A DNA stretch of 64,000 nt from Polaromonas vacuolata (GCF_012584515.1 NZ_CP051461.1:2165501-2229500); one strand, 5' to 3'; counted from the stretch's first letter, positions 8,562-19,668 are shown. The notes: generated by a model not told the origin, from the letters alone. Program-made: numbers and translations.

Positions 8562-11500
8562 ATGAAAAAAATTAGCTTTTTATTGCTTGCGCTGCTTTTA
8601 AACTGACGGGCAATGCGTTATCAGAGATGCTCAGAATTCCTTTGCAAGCCGCAGGCACAACTGTGGCGCCTAACCTGATGTTCACTTTGGATGACTCCGG
8701 TTCTATGGGTTGGGAATGTCTGCCGGATTCAATTTGTGTAGGTTCATTCCAAGTAGGCGTCATGCCAGACATGACGGCCAATTGGAAACATGGGGTTGCC
8801 ACGGCAGACAGCCAATCAGTTTTTAATATGCGTGTGCGCTCACCAGCGATCAATTTGCAGTACTACAACCCCAACGTCCGTTATCAACCCTGGATGAAAA
8901 AAGACGGTTCGCGCTGGCCAGCCACGCTTGCCACGCAGGCCCGAGTTTTTCCAGAAATCGCCAATGACACCAGCGTCATAAACCTTGCCACCTTGCAGTC
9001 ATTCGACCGCAGGTGGTGCATTTCTGAGAGTGATTGCGGCGCCAGTTCAACACAAAGTATTTACTTGGCACAGTATTACGATTTAACCAGTGGCAACGGT
9101 ACTGCTGCCAATAACTTCACGCTGGTACAAATCACTGCGGCTGGCACCTACCCGTCTGTCAATACGCCAAAGCACGCTGCGCGTAACGACTGCGCTGGAA
9201 TTAGCTGTACTGGGGCTGAAGAGTTGCAAAATTTCTCTAATTGGTACAGCTATCACCGCACCAGAATGCGGGTCGCAATAGCCGGGACTTCAGAGGCTTT
9301 TTACGCTATACCCGCCACATTTAGAGTGGGTTATGGCCGCATCAATAATAGCGCTGTTGGGAATATTGACGGACAAACCACCTCCACTGTTGAACAAGGC
9401 GTCAGACCTTTTAGTCTGAATGAGGGTGGCTCTAAAAATGCCTTTTATGATTGGCTCAACCAACAAATTCCACGCTATGGCGGCACGCCGCTAAGGCGCG
9501 CAATGGACAACGTAGGTCAGTATTTTTCATACACTGACTCCAGAGGCCCATGGGGTGACCAACCAGGCACTACAAGCGACACCCCAGCTCAATCTTGTCG
9601 CCGATCGTTTCACGTATTAATGACAGACGGTATGTGGAACAGTGATGCAGCGCCAACCGAGGCGGCAAAAGCCAATGTTGACAACAGCTTAGGGCCGGTT
9701 ATTACGGGCGTGAACAATCAACGCTATCAATACAGTCCAGCTAGACCCTATCAAGATGAATTTAGCAATACCTTGGCAGATGTGGCAATGTATTACTGGG
9801 TTAACGACTTAAACCCCGGACTTGAAAACGCGGTACGCCCAACCAGCACTGACCCAGCTTTCTGGCAACATTTGGTGACCTACACCATAGGCTTTGGCGT
9901 GAGTGGAAGACTCAACCCTGACACAGCTTTACCAGGGCTGACGGCAGGTAGTCAAACCTGGCCAGAACCGGGCGAGAACAGGATTGCAAACATTGACGAT
10001 CTCTGGCATGCCGCAGTCAACAGCCGGGGACGTTTTCTCAACGCCAGCAACTCAACACAATATGCCGAGGCACTGAAAAATATCGTTGACGAAATTAGAT
10101 CAATTAATGGCAGTGAATCGGGCGTAGCGGTTTCTGCAAAAGCTATTTCAGCAACCTCTAGGTCGCGTAAATATGTGCCAACTTATAGTTCTGCGATGTG
10201 GAGTGGCGATGTCGAAGCCACCGCTTTATCAATCAGCGATGGCAACCAAAGTGCAATTTGGCGTGCATCTGAGCATATTCCTGCCTTTGCCAGTCGCAAC
10301 ATAGTCGTCCTCAACTCCGCAGCGACCAGCGTGCCTAAAAGCCTGGCTTTTAACTGGGATAGCATGACCGTCGCAATGAGAACTCAGCTGTTTGGCGCTA
10401 ACGATAACGCAGGCAGAAATTTAGTGAACTACTTGCGCGGTGAGCGCAGCTTAGAAGGCAACGGCTTTCGCCAACGCGCATCGGCTCTAGGCGATATCGT
10501 CAACTCAGCCCCGGTGTTGGTTAAAGACCAGCTTGATGGGCAATATGATTTTTTACCCGACACAGATTCGCTCAGAGCGGCACGAGATTCTTACCGCAAA
10601 TTTTTAACCGCGAAAAAATTGCGTGAAGCACAACTCTTCGTAGGCGCCAACGATGGCATGCTGCACGCCTTTAGCGACAGCACAGGCGCAGAGTCCTTTG
10701 CTTTTATTCCCGGCTCATTACTCGACAAAATGAAACGACTTTCGGAATCAAACTACATCCACGACTATTATGTCGACGGCCCAGTCGTTGAAAGCGATGT
10801 TTACGACAGCGGTGCAAACAAATGGCGCAACCTCGTCGTTGCAGGTCTTGGTGCGGGCGCAAAAGCAATATTTGCTATTAATGTTCCGGTGGTAGCTTCT
10901 TGGGCAACTGGCGCCAGTCCTCCAACACCATACAGCGCCAGCACTTCAGCGCCAAGCGCAAACGATGTCATGTGGGAAATCAACACCGCAAGCACCGGAT
11001 TTGCAGAGCTAGGCTACCAACTGGCAGCGCCTGAACACGGTGTGATGCGTGACGGCACATGGGTAGTCATCGTCGGCAATGGCTACGAAAGTGCGAGTCA
11101 CAAAGCCCAGCTTTTTATCATCAATGCCATCACCGGCGTATTAATCAAAGTCATAGACACCGGGCGAGGCAGCAATGCTTCACGTAACGGTCTGGGCGGC
11201 GTCAGACTGGTGCGCAATATTCAAAAACAAATTGTGGCCGCTTATGCCGGTGACCAATTGGGCAATTTATGGAAGTTTGATCTGTCGTCCAGCACGCGAG
11301 ATGACTGGAATGTCGCTTTCGGAACTACCGGCGCAGACCGCAATCCACTCTACACAACGGCGAGTCCTGAGCCGATTAGCGCCGCACCGACTTATGTGCT
11401 CCATCCCTCTGGCGGCGTGATGGTGTTGTTTGGCAGCGGCAAGCTTTTTGAGACGACGGATGGCACTGACACAGGTGCGCGCGCGCTTTATGGCGTCTGG

Positions 11501-12058
11501 GACAATGTTGCTATCGGTGCAACATCGATTCAGTCAGCAGATCGCGTCACAGAGGCCAGCAGCATTGTCAATCAAAGCTTATCCAACACGGCATTAAGCG
11601 ATACGAACGGTGTGTTTTACGGCTTAATGGTCACGCCTGTGGACTATGCGACCAAGCGTGGCTGGCGCCTACCTTTGAGCATTGCGCCCGGTCAGCGCTT
11701 GGTTGACGATCCTGAAGTCAGCATAGGCCGGGTCATGATGCAGACCGTCACACCGGTTAACAGCATCAGTTGTCAAAACAACTATATGCGCCGCCACGCT
11801 TTTGTACTCGACCCGTTTATGAACGCTATTGTTAAACCGACGTTTGATACCAATGCGGACCACTTTATCAATGCCACAGACAGCCTGACGGCGGTGAGCA
11901 TAGAGCTCAATATAAACGGCCCAGCTACTGTCGTGCATATGCTGGGAACATCAGAATCAGGACTGGTCGGTAGTGGCGTCGGCTCTGCTACAAGCCAAAA
12001 GTTTCAGGGCAATAGCCGCAGTGCAAAACGCGATTGGCGCCAGCTCAATCAACCTTAA
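8562..12058 (+). CDS. pilY1: PilY1, type IV pilus tip adhesin; signal peptide and body in different frames
   Basis: A signal-peptide start at ATG 8562 (MKKISFLLLALLLN) stops at TGA 8604. The long body is in the -1 frame, open from 8576, whose first ATG is 8627 (1143 residues). Joined at 8597-8603 the product would be about 1165 residues: a lipid-like h-region, LTGNALS|E as a possible cleavage site, a von Willebrand A domain with a DDSGSM MIDAS motif, and the C-terminal PilY1 beta-propeller with FVGANDGMLHAF. A Ca-loop-like DTNADHFINATDS lies near the C-terminus. PilY1 is exported and rides on minor pilins to the pilus tip, acting in adhesion and pilus extension. Translation from 8627 alone would lack any export signal. 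Either the gene uses a frameshift, or one base is missing by mutation or sequencing error. Confidence 0.85.
8597..8606 (+). promoter_or_regulatory. Candidate -1 ribosomal frameshift site (T TTA AAC TGA)
   Basis: Reading from ATG 8562, the zero-frame codons at 8598-8606 are TTA AAC TGA. With the preceding T this is the heptamer T TTA AAC, which fits the X XXY YYZ slippery pattern and is the coronavirus-type heptamer. A -1 slip re-pairs as TTT AAA, and the next codon CTG enters the open pilY1 frame, bypassing the TGA. I see no close downstream hairpin and no internal Shine-Dalgarno stimulator. The nearest stem, GCCGCAG/CTGTGGC at 8648-8667, is about 44 bases away. This heptamer is, as I recall, inefficient in E. 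coli. Chance coincidence with a one-base error is possible. Confidence 0.4.
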
Positions 12059-12093
12059 AAAAACTTCAATTTATTCGACACTGAGCATTAAAG

Positions 12094-12594
12094 ATGAGTA
12101 ATAAAAAAACCTATTTTCAAATCTCTATCAACTATCAACCGCAGCACAAAATGCGCGGATTTAGCTTACTAGAAGTCATGATTGTGCTGGCGATAGTGGC
12201 CATTCTCGCCAGCATTAGCTACCCCAGTTACAGGGAGTCAGTCGCCAAAACAAAGCGCGCACAAGCCGCCGGTCAACTGCTAGAAGTGGCGCAATTCATG
12301 CAGCGTTTTTATTCTCAAAATGACAGGTATGACCAGACAAATACCGCGCAGCCGGCTGCGGTAGTGATTCCAGCAGTGTTGGCAAACGCACCCAAAGATA
12401 GCCCTGCTGCAAATGCCAACTACAACATCAGTTTTGCAGCAAACACTCTTACCAGTAATAGCTTCACGCTTCAGGCCGTACCGGCCAACAGCATGACAGG
12501 CGACAGATGCGGGACACTGCAACTGACCAGCACCGGTAGGCGCTTAATTACCGGCAACGCAGACGGCGCTACGCTTGCAAGTTGCTGGCGTTAA
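12094..12594 (+). CDS. pilE: Type IV pilus minor pilin PilE
   Basis: This 166-residue prepilin has a 22-residue leader ending MRG, then FSLLEVMIVLAIVAILASIS with Glu5. It continues with SYPSYRESV, a typical PilE-type motif, and ends in a disulfide-bonded head (Cys near GDRCGTL and ASCWR). It is the last gene of the minor pilin operon, 35 bases after pilY1, and converges on parC with only 15 bases between stops. A start at the internal ATG 12151 would leave a three-residue leader, so 12094 is preferred. Confidence 0.9.
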   Translation: MSNKKTYFQISINYQPQHKMRGFSLLEVMIVLAIVAILASISYPSYRESVAKTKRAQAAGQLLEVAQFMQRFYSQNDRYDQTNTAQPAAVVIPAVLANAPKDSPAANANYNISFAANTLTSNSFTLQAVPANSMTGDRCGTLQLTSTGRRLITGNADGATLASCWR

Positions 12595-12609
12595 CTGGCT
12601 CAAAAATAA

Positions 12610-14979
12610 TTATTCCACCCGCGTGATCGTTGCTGGTTTAAAGCCCAAATCAGCCGCTTTTCCTTTGCGCGCTCTGGCGCTGCGGGCATTATTTAAACTT
12701 CGAATTTCAAGCGTTTCTTCACGCGGCTTAGCGCCTCTGCCAATGCCGGAAATTTTCACACTACGGGTATAGGCGGCAGCGCCGGCTAGATTGTCTTTGT
12801 CATCAAGATCAATCAACATCAAGCCGCGTCCACCAGCAGGTTGATTTTTCAGCTCGCTGATCTCAAAGGTCAAAATACGACCACCGGTAGATGCGCAGGC
12901 CACGTGCGTTGCTGGCAACAACGGCGCGGCAGCAGAACTGCCTGCCACTGGTGAAGGCTTGCAAATTAATTCGCCATCACCGCAACTGATAAACGCTTTG
13001 CCTGATTTTTGCCGCGATACCATGTTCTCCAGCGTGGCAATAAAGCCGTAACCGCCGCTGCTGCTAATGAGCAAACTGGCACTGCTAGGTCCAGCAAAAT
13101 AATGCGCGGGTTGCGTGCCGGATTCCAACTCAATAAGCGTCGTCACTGGCTGACCATCGCCGCGCGCATTGGGCAGCAACGCGACCGGTGTTGAATAGAC
13201 TCGGCCAGTGCCCTTGGCGGCAGATCCGAACACCAACAAGATATCAACTGTGCGACATTCAAATGTGCCGTAAAGCGCATCGCCAGACTTAAACGCAAAA
13301 CTCGCCGGGTCGTGCCCGTGGCCGCCGCGTGAGCGTATCCAACCCTTGCTGCTGATCACAACAGTGACTGCCTCATCTAACACTTTGACTTCAAGCACGG
13401 CTTTTTTCTCTGCCTGAATCAAGGTGCGACGCGGGTCAGCGAAGAGCTTGGCGTCGGCCTCTATTTCTTTAATCATCAGGCGTTTAAGCGCAGACGGATT
13501 GCCTAAAATTTCATCCAAGCGACTTTTTTCTTCGCGCAGACCAACCAGTTCTTGCTCAATTTTGATGGCTTCAAGGCGGGCTAATTGGCGCAGGCGAATT
13601 TCAAGAATATCTTCGGCCTGACGCTCGCTTAAATCAAAACGCGCCATCAAAGCGGCCTTGGGCTCGTCGGACTGACGGATGATGGCAATGACTTCATCGA
13701 TATTGAGCAGCACCAGCTGCCGGCCTTCGAGAATGTGAATACGATCCAGCACTTTATCCAGACGGTGCTGCGAGCGGCGCTCAATCACGCTTTGGCGAAA
13801 AGCAATCCACTCGACAAACATCTGGCGCAGCGACTTTTGCGCCGGCTTGCCGTCAATCCCAATCATGGTTAGATTAATCGGTGATGAACTTTCTAGACTG
13901 GTGTGTGCCAGCAAGCTGGTGATTAACTCAGACTGCGATGTGCGGCTGGTCTTGGGTTCGAACACCAAGCGCACAGCGGCTTCTTTGCCAGACTCGTCAC
14001 GCACCACATCTAGCACCGACAAAATAGTTTGCTTGAGCTGCACTTGGTCCACGCTCAAGGCTTTTTTGCCGGCTTTGATTTTAGGGTTGGTGATTTCTTC
14101 AATCTCTTCGAGCACGCGCTGGGTACTCACACCAGGTGGTAATTCCTGCACCACTAACTGCCACTGACCGCGTGCAAGTTCTTCAATTTTCCAACGCGCA
14201 CGCACTTTGAGCGAACCCCGGCCAGTGCTGTAGGCCGAGGCAATATCAGCCGTTGTCGAGATGATTTGCGCGCCACCCGGATAGTCTGGGCCAGCCACTA
14301 TGGCATAGAGCTCTGCATCAGGTAGATTGGGATTTTTAATCAATGCTACGCAGGCATCAGCGACCTCACGCAAATTGTGGCTAGGTATCTCGGTGGCCAG
14401 ACCAACCGCAATGCCGCTGGCGCCATTGAGCAAGCTAAACGGCAAGCGTGCAGGCAACTGACTTGGTTCTTGAGTCGAGCCGTCGTAATTGGGGATGAAG
14501 TCGACCGTGCCTTCGTCAATCTCGTCCATCAACAAGCTGGTGATGCGGGACAGCCGCGCCTCGGTGTAGCGCATGGCAGCCGCACCATCACCGTCGCGCG
14601 AGCCGAAGTTGCCCTGACCGTCAATAAGCGGATAGCGCTGTGAGAAATCCTGCGCCATGCGCACCAGTGCATCGTAAGCGGCTTGGTCACCATGCGGGTG
14701 AAAGCGGCCCAGCACATCGCCCACCACACGGGCGCATTTCACTGGCTTGGCACCACTGGCGCCATTAGCTCCACCAAAACTCAAACCCATGCGCGCCATG
14801 CTGTAGAGAATTCGGCGCTGCACCGGCTTTTGGCCATCACAGGCATCGGGTAAAGCCCGGCCTTTGACGACGCTGAGCGCATATTCCAAATACGCGCGCT
14901 GGGCGTAAGCGGCCAGTGAGTCTTGGTCAGCGGATTCAGGTTGAGCCGGTTCGGCTTCTAATGTAAAAAGATCATCCAT
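12610..14979 (-). CDS. parC: DNA topoisomerase IV subunit A
   Basis: This 789-residue ParC is the breakage-reunion subunit that decatenates daughter chromosomes. The active-site Tyr is Y138 in [11 protein letters not shown]. The winged-helix region has [14 protein letters not shown], so the two positions aligned with E. coli quinolone-resistance residues S80 and E84 are Gln99 and Asp103. I believe this is normal for Burkholderiales ParC and not an acquired mutation. The C-terminal part carries the ParC-type beta-pinwheel repeats and ends in a basic tail. It is encoded on the minus strand downstream of parE with a 240-base gap, so the pair may share transcription. Confidence 0.95.
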   Translation of the reverse strand: MDDLFTLEAEPAQPESADQDSLAAYAQRAYLEYALSVVKGRALPDACDGQKPVQRRILYSMARMGLSFGGANGASGAKPVKCARVVGDVLGRFHPHGDQAAYDALVRMAQDFSQRYPLIDGQGNFGSRDGDGAAAMRYTEARLSRITSLLMDEIDEGTVDFIPNYDGSTQEPSQLPARLPFSLLNGASGIAVGLATEIPSHNLREVADACVALIKNPNLPDAELYAIVAGPDYPGGAQIISTTADIASAYSTGRGSLKVRARWKIEELARGQWQLVVQELPPGVSTQRVLEEIEEITNPKIKAGKKALSVDQVQLKQTILSVLDVVRDESGKEAAVRLVFEPKTSRTSQSELITSLLAHTSLESSSPINLTMIGIDGKPAQKSLRQMFVEWIAFRQSVIERRSQHRLDKVLDRIHILEGRQLVLLNIDEVIAIIRQSDEPKAALMARFDLSERQAEDILEIRLRQLARLEAIKIEQELVGLREEKSRLDEILGNPSALKRLMIKEIEADAKLFADPRRTLIQAEKKAVLEVKVLDEAVTVVISSKGWIRSRGGHGHDPASFAFKSGDALYGTFECRTVDILLVFGSAAKGTGRVYSTPVALLPNARGDGQPVTTLIELESGTQPAHYFAGPSSASLLISSSGGYGFIATLENMVSRQKSGKAFISCGDGELICKPSPVAGSSAAAPLLPATHVACASTGGRILTFEISELKNQPAGGRGLMLIDLDDKDNLAGAAAYTRSVKISGIGRGAKPREETLEIRSLNNARSARARKGKAADLGFKPATITRVE

Positions 14980-15219
14980 GGCGGTGTTTAGCGGCTATAA
15001 AAATAAATTAAAAATGTGTTGCCTTGGGCGGCGCTATATCAAACGTTGCATCTCGCGCTTATCGCAATTAAGAAGCAAGTGAAGATGCAGATGCTTTGGG
15101 GGCGAAGGATATTGAAAAGTTGACCCGAGCAAACTTCAAAAAACAAAGCGGGTTACGAGAGAAAATTTCAAGCGTCTGTCTCAATCGTTTAACTAAACCG
15201 TACAACTCAAACGTAGAAC

Positions 15220-17190
15220 CTAAACGTCAATATCAACCGCATCACCATGCAACTCCATCAGTTCGCGTCGAGAGGCGGCTTCACCCTTGCCCATGAGTTT
15301 GGTGATCAATTCCTCAGTCTGCAAAAAGCTTTGATTTCCAAGTTGAACCGGTAACAAGCGGCGCGTATCGGGGTTGAGTGTGGTCTCCCATAACTGGCCG
15401 GCATTCATCTCGCCCAAACCTTTAAAGCGGCTGATAGTCCAGGCGTTTTCTTTCACGCCTTCTTTGCGCAGTTTGTCGAGAATCGCTTTGAGTTCACCGT
15501 CATCCAGCGCATAAGCTTTAGACGCCGGCTTTTTACCGCGCGCCGGCGCATCGACGCGAAACAGCGGCGGTCGGGCGACGAATACATGTCCGGTTTCTAT
15601 CAGCTTTGGAAAATGCCTAAAGAACAAAGTTAGCAGCAAGACTTGAATATGTGAGCCATCAACGTCCGCATCACTGAGTATGCAAATTTTTCCGTAACGC
15701 AAACCGCTTAAATCGGGCGAATCCAAGGGACCGTGCGGATCCACGCCAATCGCCACCGCAATATCGTGAATCTCGGTATTGGCAAAAAGTCGGTCGCGCT
15801 CAACTTCCCAGGTATTGAGTACCTTGCCACGCAGCGGCAATATGGCTTGACTTTCCTTATCGCGACCCATCTTGGCGCTGCCGCCGGCGGAGTCACCCTC
15901 GACTAAAAAAACTTCGTTATGGGCTAAATCTTTGCTCTCGCAATCAGTCAACTTGCCGGGCAAAACGGCCACGCCAGAGCCCTTGCGTTTTTCAACTTTT
16001 TGACCGGCTTTTTGCCGTGTCTGGGCAGCGCGAATCGCCAGTTCAGCCAATTTTTTGCCGTAGTCCACATGCTGGTTCAGCCACAGCTCCAAGGTTGGGC
16101 GTACAAAGCTAGACACCAAACGCACGGCATCACGGGAATTAAGCCGCTCCTTAATTTGACCTTGGAACTGCGGATCTAAAACCTTAGCCGATAGCACATA
16201 GCTGGCGCGCGCAAACACATCCTCGGGCAAGAGCTTGACGCCCTTGGGTAGCAGACTGTGTAAATCGATGAAGCTTTTAACGGCGGTAAACAAACCGTCG
16301 CGTAAGCCACTTTCATGTGTGCCGCCAGCGCTAGTGGGGATTAAGTTGACATAGCTCTCACGCACGGGTTGGCCGTCTTCGGTAAAGGCAACACACCAAC
16401 CAGCGCCCTCGCCTTCGGCAAAACTCTCATGCGCGCCGTCAGCAAATCCTTCGTTCTCGAACATGGGTATGACTAACTCACCGTTGAGGGTTTGCATCAG
16501 GTAGTCGTGCAGACCGCCTTTGTATAACCAAACTTGCGTGTCTTTGGTTTTTTCGTTGATCAAAGTCACCGTCACGCCGGGCATCAGTACGGCTTTGCTG
16601 CGCAGCAAATGCGTCAGCTCGGCCAGTGGCAGCACCGGGGACTCAAAATATTTGGTGTCTGGCCAAGCGCGCACCACGGTGCCGGAGCGGCGCTCACCGT
16701 CTTGCGCCGGGCGTATTTCCAGCGGCTCAATCACGTCGCCGCCAGAAAACACCAGTCGAGCGACCTTGCCTTCACGGTATGACACGACTTCAAGTCGGGT
16801 AGATAAAGCATTCGTCACGCTCACACCCACGCCATGCAGACCACCAGAAAAACTGTAGGCACCGCCCTTGCCTTTATCGAATTTACCGCCAGCATGCAAG
16901 CGGGTAAAAACCAGCTCAACAACCGGCGCTTTTTCTTCTGGGTGCATACCAAACGGGATGCCGCGGCCATCGTCTTCTACGCTGACTGAGCTGTCGAGAT
17001 GCAAGGTGACGCGGATTTTTTTGCCGTGGCCAGCTAAGGCCTCATCGGCGGAGTTATCCAGCACTTCTTGGATGATGTGCAGTGGGTTATCGGTGCGGGT
17101 ATACATGCCCGGACGCTGCTTGACAGGCTCTAAGCCCTTGAGCACGCGTATCGAGTTTTCGGAATATTCGGGGGTTAGTTTGACGGCCAT
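15220..17190 (-). CDS. parE: DNA topoisomerase IV subunit B
   Basis: This 656-residue ATPase subunit of topoisomerase IV has the GHKL fold: Glu42 and Asn46 in EVLDNSADEA, the DDGRGIP motif at about 73-79 and GGLHGVGVS. The TOPRIM domain has EGDSAGGSAKMGRD and DADVDGSHI, which hold the acidic Mg-binding residues. The length is typical of ParE and shorter than GyrB. The start MAVKLTPEYS is at a conserved position. It lies upstream of parC on the minus strand and is divergent from the MFS gene. Confidence 0.96.
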   Translation of the reverse strand: MAVKLTPEYSENSIRVLKGLEPVKQRPGMYTRTDNPLHIIQEVLDNSADEALAGHGKKIRVTLHLDSSVSVEDDGRGIPFGMHPEEKAPVVELVFTRLHAGGKFDKGKGGAYSFSGGLHGVGVSVTNALSTRLEVVSYREGKVARLVFSGGDVIEPLEIRPAQDGERRSGTVVRAWPDTKYFESPVLPLAELTHLLRSKAVLMPGVTVTLINEKTKDTQVWLYKGGLHDYLMQTLNGELVIPMFENEGFADGAHESFAEGEGAGWCVAFTEDGQPVRESYVNLIPTSAGGTHESGLRDGLFTAVKSFIDLHSLLPKGVKLLPEDVFARASYVLSAKVLDPQFQGQIKERLNSRDAVRLVSSFVRPTLELWLNQHVDYGKKLAELAIRAAQTRQKAGQKVEKRKGSGVAVLPGKLTDCESKDLAHNEVFLVEGDSAGGSAKMGRDKESQAILPLRGKVLNTWEVERDRLFANTEIHDIAVAIGVDPHGPLDSPDLSGLRYGKICILSDADVDGSHIQVLLLTLFFRHFPKLIETGHVFVARPPLFRVDAPARGKKPASKAYALDDGELKAILDKLRKEGVKENAWTISRFKGLGEMNAGQLWETTLNPDTRRLLPVQLGNQSFLQTEELITKLMGKGEAASRRELMELHGDAVDIDV

Positions 17191-17370
17191 GGCTTTTGAA
17201 AATTTGGCTTGAGTGTAATCGCGGTCTTTTCACCTGCTGGATGAATACACAGTATAAAAATAATTTTCTCTACTATAACTTGCCCGTTAGGATCATTACG
17301 TCTGCTGCGCTGTAATACAAAGCAAACGCGCGCTACACACAATATTGAACTTTTGTTTAAAGTCGGCTAC

Positions 17371-18642
17371 ATGTCCAAAACAATAACTAGCGCCCCTATA
17401 AGCGGTGCAAACAAAAAACTCTCGACTTTTCAAGTGCTTTTGTGTGGTGCGGCGATTGTCACGCTCTCCATGGGCGTGCGTCACGGCTTTGGACTGTGGC
17501 TGCAACCGATTACGCAAGCGATGGGATGGACCCGCGAGACGTTTTCTTTTGCGATCGCCATACAAAATCTGTCTTGGGGCGTATTTGGCATTTTTGCCGG
17601 CATGGCGGCCGACCGTTTTGGCGCCTTTAAAGTAATTTTGACAGGTGCCGTGCTCTACGCGCTAGGCTTGGCTGGCATGGCGTTGTCGCCAACCGGCTTG
17701 ATTTTCACCTTGACCACTGGTGTTTTAATCGGTGCAGCCCAAGCCGGTACCACTTATGCCGTGATTTACGGCGTGATAGGTCGCAATATTTCAGCTGAAA
17801 AACGCTCCTGGGCCATGGGTGTGGCCGCAGCGGCTGGCTCATTTGGTCAATTCCTAATGGTGCCGACTGAAGGTTTTTTGATCAGCAATCTAGGTTGGCA
17901 GCAGGCATTGCTGGTGCTTAGCGTGTCGATGCTACTCATCATGCCGCTGGCCCTAGGTCTGCGCGAAGGTGGCTTTGCCAGCGGCAACAGTGCGCCTAAG
18001 CGCGAACAAAGTATTGCCGAGGCGCTGCGAGAAGCCTTTAAATACCCGAGCTTTCAGCTACTCATGGCGGGTTACTTCGTTTGCGGTTTTCAGGTGGTGT
18101 TTATTGGTGTGCACATGCCAAGTTACTTGCGCGACAAGGGCTTGTCGCCGCAGGTAGCTAGCTACGCGCTGGCATTAATCGGTCTTTTTAATGTGTTTGG
18201 CACTTATACCGCCGGCGTGTTGGGCCAGAAAATCCAGAAGAAAACCATACTCTCGACGATTTACTTTTCCCGCGCCGTGGTGATTACGGTGTTCATACTT
18301 GCTCCACTCACCGCCACTAGTGTGTACATTTTCTCAACTGTGATGGGTTTGCTGTGGCTTTCAACCGTACCGCCTACCAACGCGGCAGTGGCACAAATTT
18401 TTGGCATCCAACACCTGTCAATGCTCAGCGGGTTTATCTTTTTTAGCCACCAAATTGGCTCATTCATGGGTGTTTGGTTGGGCGGCTATGTCTACGACCG
18501 GGCCGGTAGCTACGACTTGGTCTGGTATTTGGCGATTGTTTTAGGCGTGTTTGCCTGCCTGATTAACCTACCAGTGCGTGAAGCGCCGATTCAACGCGGC
18601 CGTCCTGCGGAACTTGCAAGCGCTGCTGTAGTTGCACCATGA
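17371..18642 (+). CDS. MFS transporter
   Basis: This 423-residue protein has about 12 predicted membrane segments in two halves joined by a charged cytoplasmic loop (about residues 200-220). It resembles the oxalate/formate-antiporter-like and related monocarboxylate branch of the major facilitator superfamily. SMGVRHGFGLWLQPI in helix 1 and GMAADRFGAFK after helix 2 are the family's loop motifs. The substrate cannot be deduced. I use ATG 17371 (MSKTITS); an in-frame TTG at 17353 has no support. The stop overlaps the start of a small membrane ORF by ATGA. Confidence 0.85.
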   Translation: MSKTITSAPISGANKKLSTFQVLLCGAAIVTLSMGVRHGFGLWLQPITQAMGWTRETFSFAIAIQNLSWGVFGIFAGMAADRFGAFKVILTGAVLYALGLAGMALSPTGLIFTLTTGVLIGAAQAGTTYAVIYGVIGRNISAEKRSWAMGVAAAAGSFGQFLMVPTEGFLISNLGWQQALLVLSVSMLLIMPLALGLREGGFASGNSAPKREQSIAEALREAFKYPSFQLLMAGYFVCGFQVVFIGVHMPSYLRDKGLSPQVASYALALIGLFNVFGTYTAGVLGQKIQKKTILSTIYFSRAVVITVFILAPLTATSVYIFSTVMGLLWLSTVPPTNAAVAQIFGIQHLSMLSGFIFFSHQIGSFMGVWLGGYVYDRAGSYDLVWYLAIVLGVFACLINLPVREAPIQRGRPAELASAAVVAP

Positions 18643-18770
18643 CGCGTAAGTTATTACTCCAAATCACGCTTTACACGCTAGCGCTAGCGACACTTCTGGC
18701 TGTGTTTGGCCTTTACACTCGACCAGAATTTATGTTGCGTATGGCCAATCAAGTCTGGTCATGTTTTTAA
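18639..18770 (+). CDS. Small single-span membrane protein (43 residues)
   Basis: ATG 18639 overlaps the MFS stop (ATGA) and opens a 43-residue frame with a basic start (MTRKLLLQ), one hydrophobic helix of about 20 residues (TLYTLALATLLAVFGLY) and a C-terminus MLRMANQVWSCF. Coupling to the upstream gene and a protein-like composition suggest a real gene. I have the impression that similar small proteins occur in related genomes, but this was not checked. No function can be given. Confidence 0.6.
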   Translation: MTRKLLLQITLYTLALATLLAVFGLYTRPEFMLRMANQVWSCF

Positions 18771-18807
18771 TCACGCAACAACCAGTCAGCAAAGAGATAG
18801 AACACGC

Positions 18808-19398
18808 ATGAGCACCATTCCACACGGCGCAGAGCCGGCCTCCGCTTGGGTGCAGCGCTGGTCACATTTGGTGACGCCCGGCGCCAGCGTGCTAGATCTG
18901 GCCTGCGGTAACGGCCGACATGCGAGGTGGTTTGACAGTAAAGGCTGTTTAATCGTGGCCGTCGACATTTCGCAATCCGCCATTGAAGCCGTCAAACAAG
19001 CATTGCCCGCGTGCGAAGCCGTCCTAGCGGATATCGAAAATAATCCATGGCCGTTGGGACAGCGTCAATTTGACGCAGTCATCGTCACCAACTACCTCTG
19101 GCGCGCCTTAATGCCCAAGATTTTGGACAGCATGGCGCCAGGCGGAGTGCTAATTTACGAAACTTTTACCGATGGCAATGCCAGCGTCGGCAAACCATCC
19201 CGAGCCGACTTTTTGTTGCGCAGCGGTGAGTTACTCGACATCTGCCGTGACTTGCGAATCGTGGCTTTTGAAGATGGCTTTGAAGATGCATCACAAAGTC
19301 ACGGCCAACGTTTTGTTCAACGCATTGCGGCCGTCAGGCAAGCGGTACTGGCTGAGTCAGAAACCAAAGTACCGATTCGCTACAAATTAGGCCAATAG
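18808..19398 (+). CDS. Class I SAM-dependent methyltransferase
   Basis: ATG 18808 gives a 196-residue protein. The longer in-frame start at 18706 lies in the preceding small ORF and is less likely. Motif I is VLDLACGNGRHARW (the SAM-binding Gly-rich loop), followed by the acidic VAVDIS that binds the ribose, and FDAVIVTNYLWR as motif IV. The fold resembles TehB/UbiE-like methyltransferases, but the acceptor is unknown. It lies 37 bases after the small membrane ORF, so the three genes may form one transcript. Confidence 0.85.
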   Translation: MSTIPHGAEPASAWVQRWSHLVTPGASVLDLACGNGRHARWFDSKGCLIVAVDISQSAIEAVKQALPACEAVLADIENNPWPLGQRQFDAVIVTNYLWRALMPKILDSMAPGGVLIYETFTDGNASVGKPSRADFLLRSGELLDICRDLRIVAFEDGFEDASQSHGQRFVQRIAAVRQAVLAESETKVPIRYKLGQ

Positions 19399-19668
19399 TT
19401 TGAGCCTGCAAGCCAGACATTGCTTGCAGAAAATTTCAAGCCAAACCGTTAAAAAGCTAGCGACAGCTCCAACAAACTCAAACATTTGCGAGTTGCCAAA
19501 CATCAATTTGACGCGACAAATGACCCAAGCACAGCACGTAGCTAGCTCCGGCAGTAATTCAGAAGCCTGCTAAGCTCTGGTTAGAATCTAAGTTGGCGTT
19601 TATAAGAGCCGGTCTGCTGGACACACCAGCGACAACATCCAGACTCCAGCCACAACCTGAGCAAAGAC

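Noticed and set aside
8565..8571. Seven-A tract after the pilY1 signal-peptide ATG as a phase-variation switch
   Set aside because: Gaining one A gives an immediate TAG and losing one leads to a stop after about 12 codons. Neither joins the signal peptide to the pilY1 frame.
12360..12620. Shared terminator between pilE and parC
   Set aside because: The gap between the stops is only 15 bases and no stem with a T run is present.
13847..14167. Plus-strand open frames of up to about 106 codons inside parC
   Set aside because: They are shadows of the conserved minus-strand gene.
14649..14720. Quinolone-resistance mutation in ParC (Gln99/Asp103 instead of Ser/Glu)
   Set aside because: This appears to be the normal state in Burkholderiales ParC, so it is not evidence of acquired resistance.
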